From assembly GCA_036380435.1 (NCBI GenBank), contig DASVES010000056.1, positions 1 to 20,886 on the forward strand: a stretch of 20,886 nucleotides of DNA. Direction: 5' to 3'. Under the pieces are notes generated by a model, which did no database searches, had not been told where the DNA came from, and saw nothing but the letters and a program-made list of their open reading frames with translations. Positions within the stretch are counted from its first letter, which is position 1. Every line of letters starts with the position of its first letter. The translations under genes and the position numbers were made by a program. Below, piece after piece: positions 1 through 7,894 of the stretch. This stretch comes from DASQDT01 sp036380435 (lineage in GTDB: Bacteria; Acidobacteriota; Blastocatellia; Pyrinomonadales; Pyrinomonadaceae).

Positions 1-60
1 ACCGGCCTCGTCATCTACTTCAGCATCGCCGCGCTGCTCCTGCGCGGTACGCTCCTCTAA
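1..60 (+). CDS. mgtE: MgtE-type Mg2+ transporter, C-terminal end only (5' part outside the window)
   Basis: The window opens inside a reading frame that encodes TGLVIYFSIAALLLRGTLL and stops at TAA (58-60). These 19 residues are identical to the C-terminus of the complete MgtE encoded on the opposite strand just downstream. The DNA differs from that copy at only two positions: a synonymous GGT/GGC and the stop codon TAA/TGA. This is the last transmembrane helix of an MgtE magnesium channel, so a second mgtE copy lies mostly to the left of the window, tail to tail with the complete one. Nothing can be said about the rest of this copy, including whether it is intact. Confidence 0.8.
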   Translation, partial: TGLVIYFSIAALLLRGTLL

Positions 61-83
61 ACACGAACGCTTGCACAGCACAC

Positions 84-156
84 ACAGTACCGCGAGCGGA
101 AGCCTCGCGGGTGCTGTTGCGGAGGCAGACCCGCTCGCTACCGCTCGCGGTACTGT
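84..156. repeat. REP-like inverted repeat, copy 1
   Basis: Outer arms read ACAGTACCGCGAGCGG (84 onward) and, inverted, CCGCTCGCGGTACTGT (ending at 156). The inner parts of the arms differ: AAGCCTCGCGGGT on the left against the complement of TAGCGAGCGGGT on the right. The same asymmetric pair of arms occurs in opposite orientation at 16296-16388, so this is a dispersed two-arm element rather than a one-off palindrome. It lies exactly between the stop codons of two convergent mgtE genes, where it could also act as a bidirectional transcription barrier. Confidence 0.8.
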
Positions 157-179
157 GCGTCTTGCACGCGCGTTCGTCT

Positions 180-1556
180 TCAGAGGAGCGTGCCGCGCAG
201 GAGCAGCGCGGCGATGCTGAAGTAGATGACGAGGCCGGTCACGTCCACGAGCGTGGCGATGAAGGGGGCGGAGGAGGTGGCCGGGTCGAAGCCGAGACGA
301 CGGAGCGCGAAGGGGAGCATCGAGCCGGCGAGCGTGCCCCACAACACGATGGCGACGAGGGTGAGTCCGACCGTCAGCCCGAGGAGCACGTAATGCGGCC
401 CGTAGAAATCGGAGAACCTTGACCACAGGACGATGCGGAGGAAGCCGATGAGGCCGAGGATGCCGCCGAGCGTGAGGCCCGACATCACCTCGCGCCGCAT
501 GACGCGCCACCAGTCGCGCAGGGTGACTTCGCCGAGGGCGAGTGCGCGGATGACGAGCGTGGCGGCCTGCGAGCCGGAGTTGCCGCCCGAGGAGATGATC
601 AGCGGCACGAAGAGGGCGAGCACGACGGCACGCGCGATCTCATCCTCGAAGTAGCCCATCGCGGTGGCTGTGCCCATCTCGCCGATGAAGAGGACGATGA
701 GCCATCCGGCGCGCTTGCGGACCATGCTCGCAAAACCCGTCTGCATGTAAGGGTCTTCGAGCGCCTCGACGCCGCCGAGTTTATGGATGTCTTCGGTCGC
801 TTCCTCTTCGGCCACGTCGAGCACGTCGTCCACGGTGACGATGCCGATGAGGACGCCCGTCGAGTCGGTGACGGGCAGGGCGTTGCGGTCTTCGCGGCGG
901 AAGGCGGCGACGGCCGTCTCCTGATCGTCGGCCGCCTTGAGCGAGACGAACTTGTGATCCATCAGCTCGGAGACGGGCCGGTCGCGCGGGGAGAGCAGGA
1001 ACTCGCGGATACGCACGTCGTCGATGAGCACGCCGCGGTCGTCCACGACGTAAATTATCGAGAGCGTCTCGCTGTCGTTGCCGTGGCGGCGGATGTGATC
1101 GAGAGCCTGCTCGACCGTCCACTCCGCACGGACGCGCACGTAGTCGGGCGTCATCAGCCGCCCGATGCTGCCCTCGGGGTAGCCCAGGAGCGAGACGGCC
1201 ACCGTGCGCTCCTCGGGCGTGAGCAGCGCGAGCATCTGCCGGGTGACGGTGGCGGGCAACTCTTCCAACAGCTCGGTGCGGTCGTCCGGGGCCATGTCGT
1301 TGAGGAGACGCGCGACGTGCTCCTGCGTCATGGCCTTGAGGAGTTGCTCCTGCGCTTCGAGTTCCATGTACTCGAACACGTCGGCGGCCAGCTCGCGCGG
1401 CAGGATGCGGAAGACGATGATCTGGTCTTCGGTGTCGAGTTCGGCGATGAGGGCGGCGAGGTCGGGCGGCGGGTAGTCGAGCAGCGCGCGGCGCAGCGCG
1501 AAGAACTCGCGCTGGCGGATCATCCTCTCCAAATCCGGTTGCAGGTTAACGACCAT
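180..1556 (-). CDS. mgtE: Magnesium transporter MgtE
   Basis: The 458-residue product has the full MgtE layout: a cytoplasmic N domain (about 1-125), a CBS-domain pair that senses Mg2+ (about 130-255), a linker helix, and five hydrophobic membrane segments from about residue 283. Family signatures are visible: FVPLIISSGGNSGSQAATL (317-333) and DPATSSAPFIATLVDVTG (424-441). Asp438 lies where the pore Mg2+-binding aspartate of characterised MgtE is found. It imports Mg2+ across the inner membrane and is gated shut by intracellular Mg2+ through the N and CBS domains. The length is normal. The listed start has no clear ribosome binding site. Met12 is preceded by GGAGAGG, so translation may begin 11 codons later. 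A near-identical second copy faces it at the window's left edge. Confidence 0.95.
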   Translation of the reverse strand: MVVNLQPDLERMIRQREFFALRRALLDYPPPDLAALIAELDTEDQIIVFRILPRELAADVFEYMELEAQEQLLKAMTQEHVARLLNDMAPDDRTELLEELPATVTRQMLALLTPEERTVAVSLLGYPEGSIGRLMTPDYVRVRAEWTVEQALDHIRRHGNDSETLSIIYVVDDRGVLIDDVRIREFLLSPRDRPVSELMDHKFVSLKAADDQETAVAAFRREDRNALPVTDSTGVLIGIVTVDDVLDVAEEEATEDIHKLGGVEALEDPYMQTGFASMVRKRAGWLIVLFIGEMGTATAMGYFEDEIARAVVLALFVPLIISSGGNSGSQAATLVIRALALGEVTLRDWWRVMRREVMSGLTLGGILGLIGFLRIVLWSRFSDFYGPHYVLLGLTVGLTLVAIVLWGTLAGSMLPFALRRLGFDPATSSAPFIATLVDVTGLVIYFSIAALLLRGTLL

Positions 1557-1677
1557 CTGGAATACTCGCGGACTGACGCGCGCGGCGAGCGACGCGCGCA
1601 GGCCGGGCCGCGCCTTCCGCGCCCGAACACGCGAACGGCGAGGTGGAAACTTTTACGCTGACCAAAACGAAGGGGCG

Positions 1678-3516
1678 ATGATAACACGTGAGACGGAAAT
1701 TCCCGGAAGCGAACGCCGGCGCGTCGCGGAGGTGACTGACGACATGACCCTCCTCGTGGCGCGCGCCGCCGGCTTCAGCGAGGAGTCCGACGAGTTCCTG
1801 GCCATCCGCCATCTGGTGCGCGACTGGCGCGACCGCCACTACCTTCCATACCTCAAGGAGGGCGCGCGGCTGGAGGGCGGCAAGAAGTTGCAGGCCGAGT
1901 TCCTGCTCGACTTCGACATGCCGTGGGCGATGCGTCGCGTGCGCTTCTGTATCGGCAAGCTCAACGACCTCGCCTGTCTCGACGATCAGGCGCGGCAGAT
2001 CGCCGAAGTGGCGGCGCGCGCGGGGCAGCCAAAGCAGTGGCCGAGTGAGGAGAGGGAGAAGGCTGAGTTCCGCGTCGCGCTGCGGAGGATGCGCGAGGGG
2101 CTGAACAAAGCCCTCGTTGACCTGCGTGGGGCGCGCCGCAAGCTCTGGTCACGCGATTTCAACGAGAACCCCTTCAGCCCGCTCATCGCCCGCCTCGAAA
2201 TCGGCTCCCCCGATCTCGTCGGACTGCTGCGCCAGCCGACCGACCAGGCTTGCCGCGATGAGGCCGAGCGGATTCTGAAGACGCGGCTCAAAAACCCGGC
2301 GCGGCCGCACGGGATGGAGACCCGTGACGACGCCGTCGCCGCGTTGACCGAGGAGGTCAGGGGGAAGTTGGAGACCGCCATCAAAAAGGCGAAAGGAGAT
2401 TGCCGGCAGGCGATGTGGCCGCGCGAGGGGCCGGACGCCGAGAACGTGCCGCACTGGGAGCTGTTCCTGCGCGACGTGCTCTGGTACTACTACAAGCACT
2501 TCGACGACTTCGACCAAATCTCCTATCCCATCCTCTACTCGACCGGCGTCGGCGAGGAGGCTGACGTGATCGACGTCTTCCGCGTCAGCCCCGAGGACGC
2601 GCGCGCGCTCGTCAACGAGCGTGAGGACAAAGTTGATATCGACGGGGAGATGAAGAACGTGCAGAAGCTCGCCGGCACGACGCTCGGCAACTTCGGCGCC
2701 TTCTTTGAGTCGAAGTTTCGCGTCAACGACATCACATGGGGCCGGCTCGACGGCGCCGAGCGCGTCATCGCGGCGCTGCTGCCCGCGAACGAAGACCTGC
2801 GCCGGAAGATAACGGAGCAGGCGCACCGCGCCATCCTCGTCGAGGAGGAGCTGTCGAAGGACGAGGCGGCCGCCAAAAACGACGCCCTGAAAAAGCTGGT
2901 CTGGCGCGCGCTCGACGTCTGGGACGACGAGCCACGGCGCACAATTCTTCTGAATGAAGCGGCGCAGAACCTCCCGGCCGAGTCGCGGCGTTTTCGCGAG
3001 TACCTCGCCCTGCTCGCCAAAGGGGCCGAGCCGCGCGACCTGTTCAGAGATAAGTTCCTGAAGAACTACGAGAAGGGCCGGCAGTTCACGCCGACAGCGA
3101 CGGTAGATTCGGCCAAGCGCGCCAACCGCGTGCTCGGCAACATGGCCCTCGGCTACTTCCCGGCCACGGACGGCGGGAGCCGGAAGCGAAAGCTCGCCAT
3201 GTGGTTCGGCCAGCGGCTTCTCCTCTTCGCTGAGGCGGCCATCGAGCCGACCGGGTCGGCCCGCCGCCGGCAGCGTGCGAGGCTCATCGCGTGCTACCTG
3301 CTGGCGCTCCTGATACTCGCCTTCGTCTGTCTGCCCGCCTTCATGCTGTGGCGCACGGCAGGCGAGACGGAGCGCGCGTGGAGCTTCTTCCTGATCTTCG
3401 TCCTCACGCTCCCGCTGGCGCTCATCCCGCTGGCGCTGGCGGCCGGCTACACTTACGCGGCTTACTGGCTCAGGGGCAGGCTCTACACGCGCTTGCCGCA
3501 GGCCGGGGCCGACTGA
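1678..3516 (+). CDS. DUF3376 (patatin-related C-terminal region) membrane-anchored protein without a patatin domain
   Basis: The 612-residue protein contains LGNFGAFFESKFRVNDITWG (336-355), followed by RLDGAER. This is the signature of DUF3376, the region that follows the N-terminal phospholipase domain in patatin-related proteins. The segment DFDMPWAMRRVRFCIGKLN (78-96) also resembles the linker seen in those proteins. No GxSxG nucleophile motif or Asp-Gly dyad of a patatin lipase is visible, and the N-terminus starts directly in the post-patatin part. Two hydrophobic segments (about 536-560 and 569-600) anchor the C-terminus in the membrane. The ATG is preceded by GAAGGGG at very short spacing. 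It may be a decapitated patatin-related gene or a stand-alone regulatory form; the family's function is not established. A 14-bp hairpin lies about 100 bp downstream. Confidence 0.7.
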   Translation: MITRETEIPGSERRRVAEVTDDMTLLVARAAGFSEESDEFLAIRHLVRDWRDRHYLPYLKEGARLEGGKKLQAEFLLDFDMPWAMRRVRFCIGKLNDLACLDDQARQIAEVAARAGQPKQWPSEEREKAEFRVALRRMREGLNKALVDLRGARRKLWSRDFNENPFSPLIARLEIGSPDLVGLLRQPTDQACRDEAERILKTRLKNPARPHGMETRDDAVAALTEEVRGKLETAIKKAKGDCRQAMWPREGPDAENVPHWELFLRDVLWYYYKHFDDFDQISYPILYSTGVGEEADVIDVFRVSPEDARALVNEREDKVDIDGEMKNVQKLAGTTLGNFGAFFESKFRVNDITWGRLDGAERVIAALLPANEDLRRKITEQAHRAILVEEELSKDEAAAKNDALKKLVWRALDVWDDEPRRTILLNEAAQNLPAESRRFREYLALLAKGAEPRDLFRDKFLKNYEKGRQFTPTATVDSAKRANRVLGNMALGYFPATDGGSRKRKLAMWFGQRLLLFAEAAIEPTGSARRRQRARLIACYLLALLILAFVCLPAFMLWRTAGETERAWSFFLIFVLTLPLALIPLALAAGYTYAAYWLRGRLYTRLPQAGAD

Positions 3517-3620
3517 AGGCGACGCCCGCGGGGGAATGTGGAGGCGATGAAGACGCCCGCGCGCGCCGGCGTCCGTGTCTATAGTCAGCGCGGGCACTGG
3601 CCTTTCGTGCGGAAAGTGAC

Positions 3621-3653
3621 GCGGGCGCCGGGAAGTTGTTTCCCGGCGCCCGC
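3621..3653. terminator. GC-rich hairpin between convergent genes
   Basis: A perfect 14-bp stem (3621-3634 with 3640-3653) has a 5-nt loop. It lies between the + strand DUF3376 gene and the - strand WGxxGxxG gene, which converge here. There is no long T-run on either side, so termination strength is uncertain, but the position and stability suit a shared bidirectional terminator. Confidence 0.6.
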
Positions 3654-3682
3654 GTTGTGTAAAGGATGACGGCGGCGGCGCT

Positions 3683-3994
3683 CTAGCGACGATCTCGTGA
3701 GTCGGGGTCGCGCACGTCGCGGTCGCGTGTCTCGTTGACGACGACGGGCACGCGCTTCTTGGGCATCAGGCCGAGCAGGCCGGCGAGGCCGAGCAGACCG
3801 AGCCAGCCCCAGTCGCGGTCGTCGTCGTCGCGGGCGACCCGCCGGTTGTCGTCGGCGCGGTTGGTCGTCACGTCACGTCCAGAGTTGTTGTTGTTCGAGT
3901 TCTGCGCCTGAGCGGGCGCGGCCGACACGAGCGCCGCGAGCGTCAGGCCGAGCGCGCCCGAGCGCAGCACCTTGAAAGCTTCAGTCCTTTTCAT
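3683..3994 (-). CDS. Small exported WGxxGxxG family protein
   Basis: The start chosen is the ATG that gives MKRTEAFKVLRSGALGLTLA. It is preceded by AGGAG at 10-nt spacing; ten more codons upstream are open but have no such site. The product is 103 residues. It has a signal peptide with basic N-region and hydrophobic core ending in AQA, a low-complexity Asn/Asp/Arg-rich stretch (NSNNNN, RDDDDRD), then WGWLGLLGLAGLLGLMPKKR, the glycine-spaced hydrophobic segment that names the WGxxGxxG family, and a charged Asp/Arg tail. The family is common as small exported or membrane proteins but its function is unknown. It may share the stress-related context of the DUF2382 genes upstream on the same strand. 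Confidence 0.8.
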   Translation of the reverse strand: MKRTEAFKVLRSGALGLTLAALVSAAPAQAQNSNNNNSGRDVTTNRADDNRRVARDDDDRDWGWLGLLGLAGLLGLMPKKRVPVVVNETRDRDVRDPDSRDRR

Positions 3995-4069
3995 CGTTCC
4001 CATTCTCCTGTTCATATCAAACAAGTTTCAGATAGTTCGGTGGCGAGGGGGCAAGGCTGTTTCATGTGT

Positions 4070-4100
4070 GCGGGGCTGATCCGACATGCGACCGCCCCGC
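4070..4100. terminator. Short hairpin downstream of the 362-residue DUF2382 gene
   Basis: GCGGGGC (4070-4076) pairs with GCCCCGC (4094-4100) across a 17-nt loop, about 20 bp past the stop of the - strand DUF2382 gene. There is no T-tract. This is a weak terminator candidate. Confidence 0.25.
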
Positions 4101-4119
4101 CATGAGGGTTCATCGACGC

Positions 4120-5208
4120 TTAAAACTCTTCACGGTCGCCCGGCCGGCGGCCCGACGAGGGCAGCGGCCCCGCATCTTCGCCCGCGGCCGACGCGCCTCG
4201 CGCGCGCCCCGGCTCCAGCGGCTCGACCTCGACCTCGCTGTGACGCAACGTCTCGCGCACCGTCTCCGTGTGCTCCTCAAACTCCTTGCCGATACGCACC
4301 TCCTCGACCACGCGCGCCTTCTTGTTCACCGACAGCTCTTCGTGCGATTCCGTGAACTCGATGACCGCCTCCTTGAAGGCTTCCGACTCCGCGCCGTGGA
4401 AAGTGTAGTCGGCCGGCAGGCGCTCGACGCGGACGCGCTCGTCGCGCAGGCGCACGTCCTCCTCGACAGGCGTCTCTGTGACGCGGCTCTCGACCCTCAC
4501 GCCGCCGCGCGCGACCTCGCGCTTGCTCACTTCCAGACGTTCCTCCACAACCGGCAACGCCACATGGTCGCCGGCCACACGCGCTCTCTCAGACTCTTCG
4601 CGCCCGGCCTCGCCGCCACCCGTATAAGTCTCGAAGCCGTCGCCGGCCGACGCGGCGTCGAAGCCCGTCCACCCTTGGCCGCGCCACTCGGCGGCGCGCT
4701 TGTCGATCTCGGCTGCGCCGAATTTCTTCAACACGGCGACGGCGCGCTCCGCCTCGCGGTCGTCCGTCTCGACGCTCAAAATCGTTCCGCCGCGCTTCAG
4801 CCCTTCGGCGTAGGTGTGTGCGTCGTCGTCTCCGAGGCCGAGTCGCGTCAGCCCGCTCAAGAGTCCGCCGGCAGTGCCGCCGAGTCCCGCCCCGGCGATG
4901 GCCGCGGCGAGCGGCCCCGCGGCGAGGATGGGGCCGATGCCGGGGATGGCGAGCGCGGTGAGTCCGAGCAGCAGCCCGGCCGCGCCGCCGATGGCCGCGC
5001 CCGTGCCTGCGCCCTTCGCCATGTCCTCCACCTGCTCGTGGCCGCCTTCCTCGACGTAGGCGACCTTCGCGTCTTTCTCTTGCACTGCCCCTGCGTCCTT
5101 CGCCATGAGGCTGATGTCTTCGTGGCGGAAACCTTCACGCACAAGCTCACTCACGGCGTTGCGCGCCGCGGCCGGACTATCGAACAAACCAACAACTGTC
5201 TTCGCCAT
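4120..5208 (-). CDS. Stress protein with YflT/GsiB-like N-terminus, glycine-zipper region and C-terminal DUF2382 (YsnF/AvaK)
   Basis: The 362-residue protein starts after AAGGGGGAAGAG, a strong ribosome binding site. Residues 1-50 (VVGLFDSPAAARNAVSELVR) form the small alpha/beta domain seen in general stress protein 17M/YflT proteins. Residues about 66-125 are a glycine- and alanine-rich hydrophobic stretch, GAGTGAAIGGAAGLLLGL and similar. Residues about 217-330 are DUF2382, with its hallmark LPVVEERLEVSKREVARGGV and the second half around FTESHEELSVNKKARVVEEV. DUF2382 proteins are stress-induced in other bacteria, but their molecular role is unknown. It is one of three DUF2382 genes in a row on this strand, with the same architecture as the 311-residue one. 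Confidence 0.88.
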   Translation of the reverse strand: MAKTVVGLFDSPAAARNAVSELVREGFRHEDISLMAKDAGAVQEKDAKVAYVEEGGHEQVEDMAKGAGTGAAIGGAAGLLLGLTALAIPGIGPILAAGPLAAAIAGAGLGGTAGGLLSGLTRLGLGDDDAHTYAEGLKRGGTILSVETDDREAERAVAVLKKFGAAEIDKRAAEWRGQGWTGFDAASAGDGFETYTGGGEAGREESERARVAGDHVALPVVEERLEVSKREVARGGVRVESRVTETPVEEDVRLRDERVRVERLPADYTFHGAESEAFKEAVIEFTESHEELSVNKKARVVEEVRIGKEFEEHTETVRETLRHSEVEVEPLEPGRARGASAAGEDAGPLPSSGRRPGDREEF

Positions 5209-5276
5209 CTCTTCCCCCTTAACTTCTCACAAACATGAGGACGGTCGAACGCCAACGCCGACGTGCGCGACGCGCG

Positions 5277-6002
5277 TTACTCCGACGGACTTTGCGCGAG
5301 CACCGTCTCGTCATCGTCGCCGCTGGCGTCGCCCGGCGCCTTCTCGTCGCCGATGCGCTCGACGAACGCCTCCTCGCTGCGCAGCGTGACGCGCTGCGGC
5401 CTGTGCGTCTCGACCGATTCTTTCCTGACGTGCAGTTCCTCTTTGAGCATCAGGCGCTTCTCGACGACCAGCACTTCTTCCAGAAGCGGAATGATCATCG
5501 TGTCGCCTTCGTGCCGGACGGGGACGGGGCCGTCAACGATGCGTCCCACCGCCACGCGCTTGACCTGCACTTCCTCGTGCATCAGCGGCTCGTCTACAAC
5601 TTCCTCACGCTCGTGTACTACTTTCCGCACGCGCACGCCGCCCGACTCAACCGTGCGCTTCTCCACCTGCAACGTCTCGGCGATGACGGGTACGACGACC
5701 GTCGCCTCCTCACCATCGCCCATAAGTCTTGCATCGGCGAGGCTGTCACCGTCAGCGCCCGCGCGCCCGGCGAGGATCGATTGCGGGTCGCTCGCGAGTT
5801 GCCGCAGGCTGAAGGGCAGTGTGAAACTGCCGTCCTCCTGCTTCTGCAACTCGTCGATGGGCACGAGCAGTTGCTGGCCGTCTTCCATGTAGACGAGCGC
5901 CTGCCGGTCGCGCTTGTTGAGCGTCGGCGACGCCGTGTCGATAGTGCCGCGCAGTCCCTCGCTGTCGGTGACGGTAACGACTTTTGCTCTCTTCTGACTC
6001 AT
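5277..6002 (-). CDS. DUF2382 (YsnF/AvaK) domain protein with PRC-barrel-like N-terminus
   Basis: The 241-residue protein starts after GAAGGGGCAGAGCG. Its N-terminus (about 1-75: ALVYMEDGQQLLVPIDELQK) looks like a small beta-rich PRC-barrel-like domain instead of the YflT plus glycine-rich layout of its two neighbours. Residues about 99-215 are DUF2382 in two sub-repeats: VVPVIAETLQVEKRTVESGG, then IIPLLEEVLVVEKRLMLKEE. The tail is acidic. It is 68 bp from the gene downstream and 206 bp from the one upstream. Function is unknown; stress association is by family. It is mostly soluble, with no transmembrane segments. Confidence 0.82.
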   Translation of the reverse strand: MSQKRAKVVTVTDSEGLRGTIDTASPTLNKRDRQALVYMEDGQQLLVPIDELQKQEDGSFTLPFSLRQLASDPQSILAGRAGADGDSLADARLMGDGEEATVVVPVIAETLQVEKRTVESGGVRVRKVVHEREEVVDEPLMHEEVQVKRVAVGRIVDGPVPVRHEGDTMIIPLLEEVLVVEKRLMLKEELHVRKESVETHRPQRVTLRSEEAFVERIGDEKAPGDASGDDDETVLAQSPSE

Positions 6003-6208
6003 CGCTCTGCCCCTTCAAGTCTCGTCGCCGCGCCCTCGCGCGGCGTCGTTAACAAATCCATCCGGCCCACGCGCGTAGGCTGCGCGTCCGAACATTTCGA
6101 TAAACTGCAAGTGAGCCATGCGCGGCGACGCTCGTCTTCAAACTACTCGCGAGCGCCGCCGCGCCGGCCCGAAGCCGTGACATGACGGCCGTTCAAGTGC
6201 GTCGCCGC
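6003..6208. other. Gap between two DUF2382 genes; no feature recognised
   Basis: This 206-bp stretch lies on the transcription path of the - strand stress genes. I see no ORF with a ribosome binding site, no clear promoter and no repeat that matches the others in the window. Its length suggests the 241-residue gene may have its own promoter, but none could be assigned. Confidence 0.4.
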
Positions 6209-7144
6209 TTAGCGACGATTCTTCGTGTCGCTCGTCGTGTCATCGCCTACTTCGCGCACGTCAACATCGGTACGTCGAAGTGTGTCTCGTACCGTTTCGG
6301 TGCGCTCGCCGACTTCTTTGTTGACGACGACCTCTTCGACAACGCGCGCCTGCTTCGCCACGACGACTTCCTCGGCCCGCTCCGTCACCTCGAAGGAGCC
6401 TTCGCGGAAAGCCTCGTCGCCCGCACCCACGGGACGATCAACCGCGCGGCGCTCGACGTGGACGTGCTCTTCCTTCAGACGCACCTGCTCCTCGACGGGC
6501 ACTTCCTGGACGCTGCGTTCGACCCTCACGCCGCCGCGCTCGACCTCGCGCTTGCCCACTTCCAGATGCTCCTCGACCACGGGAATCGCCGTCTCGCCAC
6601 GGTAGACGCCCGCGCCGCGGCTGTCGCTCCAGCTCCGCTCGAAGTACTCGGCATCTTCCGCGCTGCGCGGGTTGACGCCCATGTAGATGCCCCCCTGCTT
6701 GACGCCCTCCTCGTACCGTTTGGCGTGCTCCTCGGGGATGCCGCTGCCGACGAGCGCGCCGACGATGCCGCCGGTCGCGCCGCCCGCGCCCGCGCCGGCG
6801 AGAGCGCCCGCAATCGGCCCGGCCACGAGGCCGATGCCGGGGATGACGACGTTCGAGCCTAGCCCCACGAGCGCGCCGATGATGGCGCCGGCGCCGCCGC
6901 CGATGGCCGCGCCCGTGCCCGCGCCCTCGGCCGCCTTGCTGCCGAGTTCCGTGTCAGCCGCCGCGCTACCCTCTGGGAAATGTTTATCGCGCGTGTCTTC
7001 CGACATGATGACGTTGATTTCGTCCTTGCTGTATCCGCGCTCCTGAAGCGACTGATAGGCGCGCTCGGCGTCGTCACGACCGTTGAACATCCCACTGACC
7101 ACCTGTGAATTCTTCGCCGCCGCGGCGCCCGTTTCCTTAGCCAT
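6209..7144 (-). CDS. Stress protein with YflT-like N-terminus, glycine-zipper region and DUF2382
   Basis: The 311-residue protein starts after GGAGGAGATAACTA, one of the best ribosome binding sites in the window. It has the same order as the 362-residue paralogue: an alpha/beta stress-protein domain (about 15-60, VVSGMFNGRDDAERAYQSLQ), a glycine/alanine-rich hydrophobic segment (about 75-140) and DUF2382 (about 188-300, IPVVEEHLEVGKREVERGGV and FEVTERAEEVVVAKQARVVE). The glycine-rich segment resembles glycine-zipper motifs that insert in or associate with membranes, which is inference. It is transcribed divergently from the polyamine operon, with 288 bp between the two start codons. Confidence 0.88.
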   Translation of the reverse strand: MAKETGAAAAKNSQVVSGMFNGRDDAERAYQSLQERGYSKDEINVIMSEDTRDKHFPEGSAAADTELGSKAAEGAGTGAAIGGGAGAIIGALVGLGSNVVIPGIGLVAGPIAGALAGAGAGGATGGIVGALVGSGIPEEHAKRYEEGVKQGGIYMGVNPRSAEDAEYFERSWSDSRGAGVYRGETAIPVVEEHLEVGKREVERGGVRVERSVQEVPVEEQVRLKEEHVHVERRAVDRPVGAGDEAFREGSFEVTERAEEVVVAKQARVVEEVVVNKEVGERTETVRDTLRRTDVDVREVGDDTTSDTKNRR

Positions 7145-7338
7145 TAGTTATCTCCTCCATGTAAATTAAAAACCTTCGCCGAAGACAGACCACGGCCCCG
7201 ACGAGGTTGGCGACCGTGTTCTGCTTTGTATGATTTCGCGCCGAGGCGCGAACGTTGAGCGTGAGAAGCAAGCACCGTGCCGCCGTGCGCCAACGAGTGT
7301 GAGCGCGGCGCGGTCGCGGGCTTTCATCAGGAAGGGTA

Positions 7339-7367
7339 TTGCAAACAAAGCGGCTTTGCCATATCCT
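7339..7367 (+). promoter_or_regulatory. Predicted sigma-70 promoter of the polyamine operon with a palindrome in its spacer
   Basis: TTGCAA (7339-7344) and TATCCT (7362-7367) are separated by exactly 17 bp, placing the transcription start near 7374, about 60 bp before the speD start codon. The spacer carries the palindrome CAAAGC-G-GCTTTG (7346-7358), which would sit under RNA polymerase and could be an operator. The AdoMetDC reading frame has no Shine-Dalgarno close to its ATG. Confidence 0.5.
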
Positions 7368-7432
7368 CCCTCCGTCAAAATGTTCGAGGTCTTCGTTCGG
7401 CGCCACTCGAAGGTTCTTCTCCAATTCAATCT

Positions 7433-7894
7433 ATGCTGATCGTCGGAACCGAATGGCTGGTGGAGGCGGCGGGCTGCGACGCCGCGCGTTTGCGCGACCC
7501 GGAGCGCGTGCGCGCCGTTCTGGAGCGGGCCGTCGCCGAGCTTGACCTGCGCGTCGTGGGCGACGTGGCGCTGCACAAATTTCCGGGCGCGGGCGGCGTG
7601 ACCGGCCTCATGCTGCTCACCGAGTCGCACCTCGCCTGCCACACTTACCCGGAGTTCGAGGTGGCGACCTTCAATCTCTATTGCTGTCGCACGCGTCCGC
7701 GCTGGGCGTGGGAAGAGCGGCTCACCGAGATGCTCGGCGCGGCGCGCGTGTCGGTGCGCGTCATCGAGCGCCGCGTGGAAGTTGACGCGGGCGACGAGAC
7801 GGCCGGCGTGAGTCTTGAAGAGTGCGGCGTGCGGCTTGAAGAAACAGAAGCGTCGCTCGCCCTCGCGACGGAAGTCGGAGGGGCCGCGCGATGA
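7433..7894 (+). CDS. speH: S-adenosylmethionine decarboxylase proenzyme (prokaryotic class 1B)
   Basis: The enzyme decarboxylates AdoMet to give the aminopropyl donor for polyamine synthesis. It self-cleaves at the conserved ESH: Ser65 becomes the pyruvoyl cofactor. The spacing of catalytic residues matches the Thermotoga-type enzyme: LTESHLACHTYPE with Ser65 and His70, then Cys85 in FNLYCCRTR. The product is 153 residues, somewhat longer than the usual 120-140 because of a charged tail. I chose the ATG at 7433, which gives the typical N-terminus; the frame is open upstream to 7277, but that part is not conserved-looking and contains the predicted promoter. The stop overlaps the next start (ATGA), so it is translationally coupled to the DUF4178 gene. 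It is the first gene of the operon. Confidence 0.92.
   Translation: MLIVGTEWLVEAAGCDAARLRDPERVRAVLERAVAELDLRVVGDVALHKFPGAGGVTGLMLLTESHLACHTYPEFEVATFNLYCCRTRPRWAWEERLTEMLGAARVSVRVIERRVEVDAGDETAGVSLEECGVRLEETEASLALATEVGGAAR

Noticed and set aside
783..1661. 292-codon + strand ORF opposite mgtE
   Set aside because: It is antisense to a clear MgtE gene, arises from high-GC third positions and has no family-like motifs. Similar long antisense frames opposite the DUF3376, DUF2382, DUF4178 and channel genes were dropped for the same reason.
1557..1677. Mg2+ riboswitch (M-box) upstream of mgtE
   Set aside because: The gap to the next gene is only about 120 bp and no M-box-like conserved sequence or suitable terminator/antiterminator pair was visible.
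7277..7432. 52-codon N-terminal extension of AdoMet decarboxylase
   Set aside because: It contains the predicted promoter, lacks a ribosome binding site, and the family N-terminus begins at the ATG at 7433.
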